Positions 1 to 5,368 of a DNA stretch of 5,375 bases are shown piece after piece. Both the position numbers and the translations under genes were made by a program. The notes under the pieces were generated by a model that saw only the letters and a program-made list of their open reading frames with translations, was not told where the DNA came from and searched no databases. Source of the DNA: Rubrivirga sp. (lineage in GTDB: Bacteria > Bacteroidota > Rhodothermia > Rhodothermales > Rubricoccaceae); the NCBI GenBank assembly GCA_012269805.1, contig JAAXJP010000711.1:1-5375 (forward strand), given 5' to 3'. Position 1 is the first letter of the stretch. Each line of letters opens with the position of its first letter.

Positions 1-66
1 CGCCCTTCCGTCTTGACCGGGAAGCCTCCGGGCGCGCCGGAACCGCAGGCGGCGGCGGCGGGGTAG
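1..66 (+). CDS. Possible 3' end of an upstream gene (partial, cut by window edge)
   Basis: The frame beginning at base 1 is open for 21 codons and stops at TAG 64-66, eight bases before the GTG start of the ABC exporter. It reads as a Pro/Ala-rich tail ending in PQAAAAG, and most third positions are G or C, as in the real genes here. Such a low-complexity C-terminus and tight spacing would fit a co-transcribed upstream gene. MdlB/YheH-like half-transporters often follow a partner half-transporter, so a partner subunit is conceivable, but nothing in these 21 codons identifies a family. The exporter's own frame is also open back to base 1 and has similar composition, so coding in this stretch is not certain. 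Confidence 0.3.
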   Translation, partial: RPSVLTGKPPGAPEPQAAAAG

Positions 67-74
67 CTTGCCCC

Positions 75-1895
75 GTGGCCGACTCCTCCCCCCCGACCTG
101 GCGCCCGCCGAAGGGCCTTGCCCGCCGCCTCGGGGCGCTCCTCTGGCCCTACCGCTGGCACGTCGCCGCGGCCCTCGCGCTGACGTTCACGGTCGCCTAC
201 CTCGGCCCGCTCCGCCCGCGCCTCGTCCAGCAGGCCGTCGACGACTTTATCCTGCCCGGCGACGTGCCCGGGCTCATGCGGATCGTCGGGCTCATCGCGG
301 GCGTGCTCGTAGCCGAGGGCGTCGCGTACTTCGCGCTCGGCTACCTCACGCAGTGGGTCGGGCAGCACGCGCTCTACGACCTCCGGACGCGCGTTTTCCG
401 GTTCGTCGAGCGCCAGCGGCTGGCGTTTTTCGACAAGACGCCCATCGGGACGCTCATCACGCGGGCGACGTCCGACATCGAGGCCCTCGCCGACCTCCTC
501 TCGGCCGGCGCGGTCACGATGCTCGGCGACCTCGCGCGCGTGCTGTTCATCGGCTACTTCATGCTCTCGCTCGACGTCGAGCTGGGGCTCGTGGCCCTGT
601 GCGCGCTCCCGCCGATGGTCCTCGCGACGGAGGTGTTCCGGCGGAAGATGCGGGCGGCCTACCGCGAGACGCGGAAGCAGGTCGGTCGGCTCAACGCGTT
701 CCTCCAGGAGCACGTGACCGGCATGAGCGTGGTCCAGATCTTCGGGCGCGAGGCCGAGGAGCAGCGCCGGTTCGAGTCCGTCAACGAGGCCCACCGCGAC
801 GCCCACGTCCAGACGGTCTACTACTACGCCCTCTTCTACCCCGTCGTCGACATCATCGCGTCGGCGGCACTCGCGCTCGTGATCTGGTTCGGCGGGACGG
901 AGGCCATGCGCGAGGCGGTCACCATCGGCACGCTCATCGCGTTCGTCCAGTACGTCCGGATGTTCTTCGAGCCGGTCCGCAACCTGTCCGATCAGCTCAA
1001 CTCGATCCAGGCCGCCTTCGCCGCCTCGGAGCGCGTGTTCGACCTCCTCGATGACGACCAGTCGCTCGCCGAGCCCGAGACGCCGACGCGCCTCCCCGAC
1101 GGCCGTGCGCAGGGCCGGATCGCCTTCGAGAACGTGTGGTTCGCCTACGAGCGCCTGCCCGCCGACGAGGCCGCGGGCGGCGCCGAGCCCGACTGGAACT
1201 GGGTCCTCCGCGACGTCTCGTTCACGTGCGAGCCCGGACAGACGCTGGCGCTCGTCGGCGCGACCGGCAGCGGCAAGACGACGATCCTCTCGCTCCTCCT
1301 CCGGTTCTACGAGCCCCAGCGGGGCCGCATCACCATCGACGGCGTCGACGTCAAGGAGCTCCCGCTCGCGGAGCTCCGTCGGCAGGTCGGGCTCGTGCTC
1401 CAAGACGTGTTCCTGTTCTCCGGCTCCATCGCGGAGAACGTCACGCTGGGCGACCCCGACGTGTCCCGCGAGCGGATCACCGAGGCGGCCCGCCTCGTCG
1501 GCGCCGACCGGTTCGTCGAGCGGCTCCCCGAGGGCTTCGACGCCGAGGTCGGGGAGCGGGGCGCGTCGCTCTCGCTCGGCCAGCGCCAGCTCTTGTCGTT
1601 CGTCCGCGCGCTGCTCTACGACCCGGCCGTCCTCGTCCTCGACGAGGCCACGTCGTCGGTCGACACCGAGACCGAGGAGATGGTCCAGCGCGCCGTCGAC
1701 GTGCTCATGGAGGGCCGGACGGCGCTCGTCGTCGCCCACCGGCTCTCGACGGTCCAGCACGCCGACCAGATCCTGGTCCTCCACAAGGGCGAGGTCCGGG
1801 AGCGCGGCGACCACCAGGCGCTCCTCGCGCAGGACGGCCTGTACCGCCGGCTGTATGAGCTCCAGTACGCCGACCAGGAGCGGGCGGCGGCGTAG
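75..1895 (+). CDS. ABC exporter half-transporter (fused permease and ATPase), MsbA/MdlB/YheH-like
   Basis: Inner-membrane type IV ABC exporter of 606 residues, the usual length for a half-transporter that works as a homo- or heterodimer and moves a substrate (lipid, drug or peptide; not predictable here) outward using ATP. Six hydrophobic segments lie near residues 28-48, 68-92, 145-165, 169-187, 250-272 and 282-300, with a coupling region around FFDKTPIGTLITRATSD (118-134). The ATPase domain has an A-loop Tyr358, Walker A GATGSGKT (395-402), Q-loop Gln443, X-loop EVGERG (491-496), signature LSLGQ (499-503), Walker B ending in Asp523 with catalytic Glu524, D-loop SSVD (527-530) and switch His555, so it should be catalytically active. 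The signature has Leu in place of the first Gly of LSGGQ. An extra acidic/Ala-Gly stretch (about 359-376) follows the A-loop. I chose GTG at 75 because it gives the normal family N-terminus. The frame is open upstream, so an earlier start cannot be excluded. There is no good Shine-Dalgarno sequence, and a 5-bp hairpin (59-63/71-75) touches the start codon. The next gene lies 110 bases downstream. Confidence 0.95.
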   Translation: MADSSPPTWRPPKGLARRLGALLWPYRWHVAAALALTFTVAYLGPLRPRLVQQAVDDFILPGDVPGLMRIVGLIAGVLVAEGVAYFALGYLTQWVGQHALYDLRTRVFRFVERQRLAFFDKTPIGTLITRATSDIEALADLLSAGAVTMLGDLARVLFIGYFMLSLDVELGLVALCALPPMVLATEVFRRKMRAAYRETRKQVGRLNAFLQEHVTGMSVVQIFGREAEEQRRFESVNEAHRDAHVQTVYYYALFYPVVDIIASAALALVIWFGGTEAMREAVTIGTLIAFVQYVRMFFEPVRNLSDQLNSIQAAFAASERVFDLLDDDQSLAEPETPTRLPDGRAQGRIAFENVWFAYERLPADEAAGGAEPDWNWVLRDVSFTCEPGQTLALVGATGSGKTTILSLLLRFYEPQRGRITIDGVDVKELPLAELRRQVGLVLQDVFLFSGSIAENVTLGDPDVSRERITEAARLVGADRFVERLPEGFDAEVGERGASLSLGQRQLLSFVRALLYDPAVLVLDEATSSVDTETEEMVQRAVDVLMEGRTALVVAHRLSTVQHADQILVLHKGEVRERGDHQALLAQDGLYRRLYELQYADQERAAA

Positions 1896-2005
1896 GGCCG
1901 CGGGGCCTTCGCATCGGGTCACAAATCGGTGATGAGACGGATCCACGGCGGTGGAGCCGGGGCTCTGTATCCTCGAGCGTCCCCTCGGCGCATCCCTAAA
2001 CTCCC
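1896..2005 (+). other. Intergenic gap between exporter and secreted beta-helix gene, with a small hairpin
   Basis: This gap holds an inverted repeat TCCAC (1942-1946) / GTGGA (1951-1955) with a GGCG loop. It extends by two G-C pairs across one mismatch (1939-1940 with 1957-1958). A short palindrome GAGCCGGGGCTC (1954-1965) overlaps its right arm. Either could be a weak terminator for the exporter, but no T-run follows. I found no convincing promoter for the downstream gene. TGTAT near 1966-1970 is the only AT-containing candidate -10 and lacks a partner -35. The gap ends in CCCTAAACTCCC directly before the ATG, a leader resembling that of the small gene at 5299. Confidence 0.4.
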
Positions 2006-5000
2006 ATGCATTTAGAGACACTCGGTCGTCGCCTCGCCTCGGCCCTCCTCGTCGTCGCCGTCGGGCTCGCGCCCGCCCGCGCGGCCGTCATCACCGTCGA
2101 CTCGGCCGCGGACGACGGCACCGGCGGCTGCACGCTCCGCGAGGCGGTCGAGGCGGCCAACACGGACAGCGCCGTCGGCGGCTGCACGGCCGGCGACGAC
2201 GTCAACGACACCATCACGTTCGACGCGGGCGTCACCGCCATCACGCTGTCGGCCGGCCAGGTCACGATCACCGAGGCGCTTTCGATCGAGGGCGGCGACG
2301 TCACGATCACGGCGGGCGTCGCCTCTCGGATCTTCGAGGTCCAGGGCTCCGAGTTCGTCGTGATATCGGCGCTCACGCTCCAGGGCGGCGCCAGCACCTC
2401 GGCGACCGGCTACCCCGACCGGGGCGGCGCGATCTACATCCCGGGCGACGCCCAGGTCGATGCCTACGGCGTCGTGTTCTCCGGCCACGTCGTGACCGGG
2501 AGCGGCGGGGCCGTCTGGGTCTCGTCGAGCGGCCGGTTCACGACGGTCGACGGGGCGTTCACGGGCAACCGCGCCCAGGGCGACGCGGCCGACCAGGGCG
2601 GCGGGGCCGTCTATACCGACGGCGGCGACCTCAGCTTCCAGGCCGACGAGGGCGGCGGCACGACGTTCACCGACAACCGCGCCCTGGGCGTCTCGGGCTC
2701 CGGCGGGGCCGTCCTCAACCCGAATGGGGCAATCGTCGACGTGATCGGCGCCACGTTCACGCTCAACCGCGCGCAGCGCGCCGGCGGCGCCATCGAGTCG
2801 GTCGGCGGCAGCCTTCTCGTCTTCGACTCCGTGTTCGACCGGGGCAACGCGGGGGACAACCCCGGCAACGGCGGGGCCGTCCACGTCGCTGGCGGCGGCG
2901 GCGGCGCCGAGATCTCCGGCGGCACGGCGACGGCCAACCGGGGGACCGAGGGCGGGGCCTTCTGGGTGGGCGCCGGGACGCCGCTCACGCTCACCGACGT
3001 CGACGTCACGGGCAACCTCGCGACAGGCGCGGCGGCCGACCAGGGCGGCGGTGGCATCTACGTCGACGGCGGGACGCTTGAGGTCAGCAACGGGGCGATC
3101 TCCGACAACCGGGCGATTGGGGCCGCTGGCTCCGGCGGCGGCCTCTTCGTCAACGGCGGGACGGTCACGCTCACCGGCACGACGGTCGACGTGAACCGGG
3201 CGCAGCGGGCCGGCGGCGGGATCGAGGTCGTCTCGGGCGCCGTCACCATCGCCGACGCCGTCCTCACGGGCAACGTGGCCGGCCCGGCCCCCGGCAACGG
3301 CGGCGGCGTCCACACGACGGCCGGCCCGACCACGCTCGACATCACGGGCACGCTCGTCTCGGGGAACGACGCCGTCGCCGAGGGCGGCGGGCTCTGGATC
3401 AACGCGGGGACGGCGCTGACGCTGGTCGACTCGGACCTCACCGACAACATCGCCCGCGCGATGGGCGGCACGGGCGGTGGCGGCCTGTTCGTCAACGGCG
3501 GCGACGCGCTCGTCGCTACGACTGCCGTCACGGGCAACCGGGCCCTCGGCCGGGACGCCCTCGGCGGGGGCGTCCTCGTGGCCGGCGGCTCGGCGACGAT
3601 CGCGCAGGCCCTCATCGCCCAGAACGAGGCGTACGCCGGCGGCGGGCTGGCCGTGCTCGCCGACGCGTCGGCCGACGTCGAGAACACGACGGTCTACGCC
3701 AACACGGGCCGCTTCGGCGGGGGGGCCTACTCCCAGGAGGGCACGATCACCTTCGACAGCGCGACGATCGCCGAGAACGTCGCGCAGGCCGGAGGCGGCG
3801 GGCTCTACAACCGGAACCCGCCCAACGGCGGCGTCCCGTTCGTCACGCTCCGCAACTCGGTCGTCGCGGACAACACGGCCCAGATCGGGCCGAACCTCAA
3901 GGGCCGCCACGGCTCGGACGGGTGGAACGTGATCGGGACGGCCCCGCCCGCCTCGACCTTCCCCGCGCAGCCGAGCGACCAGACCGGGACCGACCCGATG
4001 CTCGAGCCGCTTGCCGACAATGGGGGGCCGACCGACACGGCCGCGCTCATGGTCGGCAGCCCGGCCATCGACTCGGGCCAGACCGCCCTCGCCGTCGACC
4101 AGCGCGGCGTGGCCCGGACCGAGCCCGACGACGTCGGCGCCGTCGAGTTCGGCGACGCCCCCGGGGAGGACCCCCCGGTCCTCCTCTCGGAGGTCGAGCC
4201 GAACCCGGACGGGAGCGACCCGTCGACCCAGTCCGTCGAGATCAGCGGGCCGGCCGGGGAGGCGTTCACGGGGACCCTCCTCTCGATCGAGAACGACGGG
4301 GTCGACGGGACGCTCGACCGCCGGGCTGACGTCTCGGGCACGTTCGACTCGAACGGCCTCCTCGTCGTGTCCATCCCAGACCTCGAGAACCCGACGTTCA
4401 CCCTCGTCCTCGCGACGGGCACGCCGGCCGGGACCACCCCGGGGACCGACCTCGACGCCGACGACGACGGCTCCATCGACGACCCGGCGGACCTGGGGAC
4501 GGTCCTCGACGCCATCGCCGTCTCGGACAACGCCGGCGACGACGGGACGCTCTACGCGAGCGGGCTCGGCGGCACGGACGTCCTGTACAACGGGTCGGCT
4601 GAGCCGTCGATCGTCTTCCGCGACGCGAGCACGGGCGCCGTCTACCAAGTCGTCACGGGCACCCCGTCGGCGGTCTACGACGCCTCCGGGGCGGCGGTCG
4701 ACGCCGGCTCGTTCGACTCGGACCCGACAGTCACGACGTTCGGCGCGGTCAACCCGTCCACGGGCTCGGGCGCTGCGAGGGCTGCCCCAGCCTCCGCGCT
4801 CGCCGAGACGATGACCGAGGCGGTCCGCCTCGACGCCGTCACGCCGAACCCGTTCGGCAGTCGGGCGATGGTCGGCTTCGCCGTCCGCGAGGCCCAGCCG
4901 GTCACGGTCGGGCTGTACGACGTGATGGGCCGCCGCGTCCTGACGCTGTACGCCGGCTCGGCCCAGGCTGCAGTCCCGGTCGACGTGGCCATCGATGGCA

Positions 5001-5083
5001 GCGGGCTGGCAGCCGGCGTCTACGTCGTCGTCCTCCAGGGCGAGACGGTCCGCGCTACGCGCCGGGTCACGGTCGTCCGCTGA
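2006..5083 (+). CDS. Secreted parallel beta-helix protein with CSLREA motif, choice-of-anchor Q-type module and T9SS type A sorting domain
   Basis: A 1025-residue exported protein, probably displayed on or released from the cell surface; its ligand or enzyme activity is unknown. The signal peptide has basic R8-R9, a hydrophobic core (10-22) and likely cleavage after ARA (24-26), which supports the ATG at 2006; no Shine-Dalgarno sequence is present. GGCTLREAVEAAN (40-52) is a CSLREA-type motif that commonly precedes beta-helix repeats. Residues about 68-640 are Gly/Asn-rich coils with recurring GGG(A/G)(V/I/L) and GNRA steps, typical of a right-handed parallel beta-helix. LRNSVVADN (615-623), DNGGPTDT (671-678), SPAIDSG (685-691) and VGAVEFG (710-716) match the choice-of-anchor Q pattern. 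Residues about 723-916 form a distinct region beginning LLSEVEPNPDGSD and containing an Asp cluster DLDADDDGSIDD (815-826) that could bind calcium; it resembles lamin-tail-like domains, but I am unsure. After a Ser/Ala linker, residues about 942-1025 (TPNPF, LYDVMGRRV, LAAGVYVVVL, final basic residues) are a T9SS type A sorting domain, normally removed during export. The only cysteines are Cys42 and Cys60. I see no catalytic motif. Confidence 0.93.
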   Translation: MHLETLGRRLASALLVVAVGLAPARAAVITVDSAADDGTGGCTLREAVEAANTDSAVGGCTAGDDVNDTITFDAGVTAITLSAGQVTITEALSIEGGDVTITAGVASRIFEVQGSEFVVISALTLQGGASTSATGYPDRGGAIYIPGDAQVDAYGVVFSGHVVTGSGGAVWVSSSGRFTTVDGAFTGNRAQGDAADQGGGAVYTDGGDLSFQADEGGGTTFTDNRALGVSGSGGAVLNPNGAIVDVIGATFTLNRAQRAGGAIESVGGSLLVFDSVFDRGNAGDNPGNGGAVHVAGGGGGAEISGGTATANRGTEGGAFWVGAGTPLTLTDVDVTGNLATGAAADQGGGGIYVDGGTLEVSNGAISDNRAIGAAGSGGGLFVNGGTVTLTGTTVDVNRAQRAGGGIEVVSGAVTIADAVLTGNVAGPAPGNGGGVHTTAGPTTLDITGTLVSGNDAVAEGGGLWINAGTALTLVDSDLTDNIARAMGGTGGGGLFVNGGDALVATTAVTGNRALGRDALGGGVLVAGGSATIAQALIAQNEAYAGGGLAVLADASADVENTTVYANTGRFGGGAYSQEGTITFDSATIAENVAQAGGGGLYNRNPPNGGVPFVTLRNSVVADNTAQIGPNLKGRHGSDGWNVIGTAPPASTFPAQPSDQTGTDPMLEPLADNGGPTDTAALMVGSPAIDSGQTALAVDQRGVARTEPDDVGAVEFGDAPGEDPPVLLSEVEPNPDGSDPSTQSVEISGPAGEAFTGTLLSIENDGVDGTLDRRADVSGTFDSNGLLVVSIPDLENPTFTLVLATGTPAGTTPGTDLDADDDGSIDDPADLGTVLDAIAVSDNAGDDGTLYASGLGGTDVLYNGSAEPSIVFRDASTGAVYQVVTGTPSAVYDASGAAVDAGSFDSDPTVTTFGAVNPSTGSGAARAAPASALAETMTEAVRLDAVTPNPFGSRAMVGFAVREAQPVTVGLYDVMGRRVLTLYAGSAQAAVPVDVAIDGSGLAAGVYVVVLQGETVRATRRVTVVR
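2585..3811 (+). repeat. Higher-order duplication inside the beta-helix: two full units and a diverged third
   Basis: Beyond single coils, a block of about five coils is repeated. Unit A is 2585-3031 (149 codons), unit B 3032-3460 (143 codons), and a diverged, shorter unit C about 3461-3811 (117 codons). Landmarks recur in the same order in A and B: AADQGGG, DNRA(L/I)G, GSGG(A/G), NRAQRAGG, NPGNGG or PAPGNGG, EGG with (N/G)AGT(P/A)LTL, and (D/V)T(G/D)N. Unit C keeps GGGG, GNRALG, LGGGV, AGGGL, FGGGA and AGGGG. At DNA level the 20 bases at 2585-2604 and 3032-3051 (encoding AADQGG plus two bases of the next Gly codon) are identical, and the NRAQRAGG codons (about 2765 and 3194) are nearly so. 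This indicates tandem duplication of a multi-coil segment followed by divergence. Confidence 0.75.
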
Positions 5084-5122
5084 CGCGAGCCCCCTCGCCT
5101 GGCGAGCCCAGCCGAAAGACCG

Positions 5123-5154
5123 CGAGGCCCCCGTTCGTCGGAGCAGGGGCCTCG
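5123..5154 (+). terminator. Rho-independent-like stem-loop after the beta-helix gene
   Basis: A perfect 9-bp stem CGAGGCCCC (5123-5131) / GGGGCCTCG (5146-5154) encloses a 14-base loop, 40 bases after the stop codon of the secreted protein. GAAAGA just upstream gives a purine-rich left flank. Only TT follows in place of a T-run, so it is a GC-rich terminator or an mRNA 3'-end stabiliser rather than a textbook terminator. A second small palindrome CTCGCC-T-GGCGAG (5094-5106) lies between it and the stop codon. It competes with GCGAG at 5085-5089, because CTCGC can pair on either side. Confidence 0.6.
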
Positions 5155-5173
5155 TTCGGGGCGGGCTTGAGGT

Positions 5174-5207
5174 GGCCCCCCGTGGGGCGAGCGCCGGCGC
5201 GGGGGCC
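5174..5207 (+). repeat. Inverted repeat GGCCCCC / GGGGGCC between terminator and promoter
   Basis: GGCCCCC (5174-5180) and GGGGGCC (5201-5207) can form a 7-bp stem. Inside lie an alternative small hairpin GCCCC/GGGGC (5175-5179/5184-5188) and the perfect palindrome GCGCCGGCGC (5191-5200). It lies upstream of the TTGACA promoter and downstream of the terminator stem, so it may be part of the 3' processing region, or have no role. High GC content makes such repeats likely by chance. Confidence 0.3.
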
Positions 5208-5223
5208 GATCTCCGAGCAGCTC

Positions 5224-5252
5224 TTGACAGGGGCCCCAGGAGTTCTTATCGT
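5224..5252 (+). promoter_or_regulatory. Promoter for the small Cys-rich ORF
   Basis: A perfect TTGACA (5224-5229) is separated by exactly 17 bases from TATCGT (5247-5252), a 4/6 match to the -10 consensus. This is the only AT-rich stretch in the last kilobase. The same bases also approximate the Bacteroidota pattern TTG, about 20 bases, TAnnTTTG (TTG 5224-5226, TATCGTTT 5247-5254). A start near 5259-5260 would give a leader of about 40 bases before the ATG at 5299. The spacer contains the palindrome GGGGCCCC (5230-5237). Confidence 0.6.
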
Positions 5253-5273
5253 TTATCGCCGATCGACGATAAG
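5245..5273 (+). promoter_or_regulatory. Probable operator: inverted repeat overlapping the -10
   Basis: CTTATCGT (5245-5252) and ACGATAAG (5266-5273) are perfect reverse complements, 13 bases apart. A further direct copy of TTATCG lies at 5253-5258 and a CGATCG palindrome at 5260-5265. The left arm covers the -10 and the right arm covers the predicted first transcribed bases, the classic position for a repressor dimer. It could also fold as an RNA hairpin, but only if transcription began upstream of it. No regulator is encoded in the window, and I cannot assign the site to a family. Confidence 0.55.
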
Positions 5274-5298
5274 GCACTCTCACCAACCCCCTACTCCC

Positions 5299-5361
5299 AT
5301 GGCCTGCACTTCGTCCCTCCCCTGCTGCCCCGACTGCGACTGCGGCGGGGGGTGCTGCTGA
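5299..5361 (+). CDS. Small Cys-rich ORF (20 aa), unrecognised
   Basis: A 20-codon ORF from ATG at 5299 to TGA at 5359-5361 encodes a peptide with seven cysteines, at residues 3, 9, 10, 13, 15, 19 and 20, all TGC. It ends in CCPDCDCGGGCC and has no charged residues except Asp12 and Asp14. It matches no family I recognise. Support for it being real: a well-formed promoter and operator upstream, and a start context (ACTCCCATG) identical to that of the secreted-protein gene at 2000-2008. Options are a metal- or redox-binding mini-protein, a precursor of a modified peptide, or a leader peptide that senses cysteine supply. The frame is open upstream to a TTG at 5167, but that longer reading would run through the promoter and I reject it. 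Such a short ORF could also be chance. Confidence 0.5.
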   Translation: MACTSSLPCCPDCDCGGGCC

Positions 5362-5368
5362 CCCCCGC
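5345..5368 (+). promoter_or_regulatory. GC hairpin over the end of the Cys-rich ORF (possible attenuator or terminator)
   Basis: GCGGGGG (5345-5351) pairs perfectly with CCCCCGC (5362-5368), leaving a 10-base loop that holds the two last Cys codons and the TGA stop. A ribosome paused on those codons would keep the stem open; one absent or released would let it form. This resembles leader-peptide attenuation, or simply a terminator for a very short transcript. No T-run is visible before the window ends at 5375, so the outcome cannot be judged. Confidence 0.4.

Noticed and set aside
48..59. (GGC)4 run as a phase-variation microsatellite
   Set aside because: Four copies of a trinucleotide are expected in DNA this GC-rich, and a unit of three would not shift frame.
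1951..3081. Plus-strand Arg/Gly/His-rich open frame overlapping the start of the secreted protein
   Set aside because: Out-of-frame shadow; its composition is low-complexity arginine-rich and it resembles no family.
2585..3811. CRISPR-like or mobile-element repeats
   Set aside because: The repeats are in frame, protein-level and diverged, with no constant repeat/spacer pattern, terminal inverted repeats or transposase.
2012..4648. Long minus-strand open frame (878 codons) opposite the beta-helix gene
   Set aside because: It is an antisense shadow caused by G/C-ending codons of the real gene. Its protein is a monotonous Arg/Val/Asp/Gly mix with no signal peptide or motif, while the + strand has a full domain series.
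5238..5242. AGGAG as a Shine-Dalgarno site
   Set aside because: No start codon follows at a usable distance; it lies in the promoter spacer, 56 bases before the ATG.
5020..5286. Minus-strand 88-codon frame over the end of the beta-helix gene, terminator and promoter
   Set aside because: It covers the terminator stem, promoter and inverted repeat. Its composition is Arg/Pro-rich with no family features, so it is best explained as a chance frame in GC-rich DNA.
5167..5361. 64-codon version of the Cys-rich ORF starting at TTG 5167
   Set aside because: It would be translated through the promoter and operator. The extension is unlike the Cys-rich tail, and ATG 5299 has the better context.
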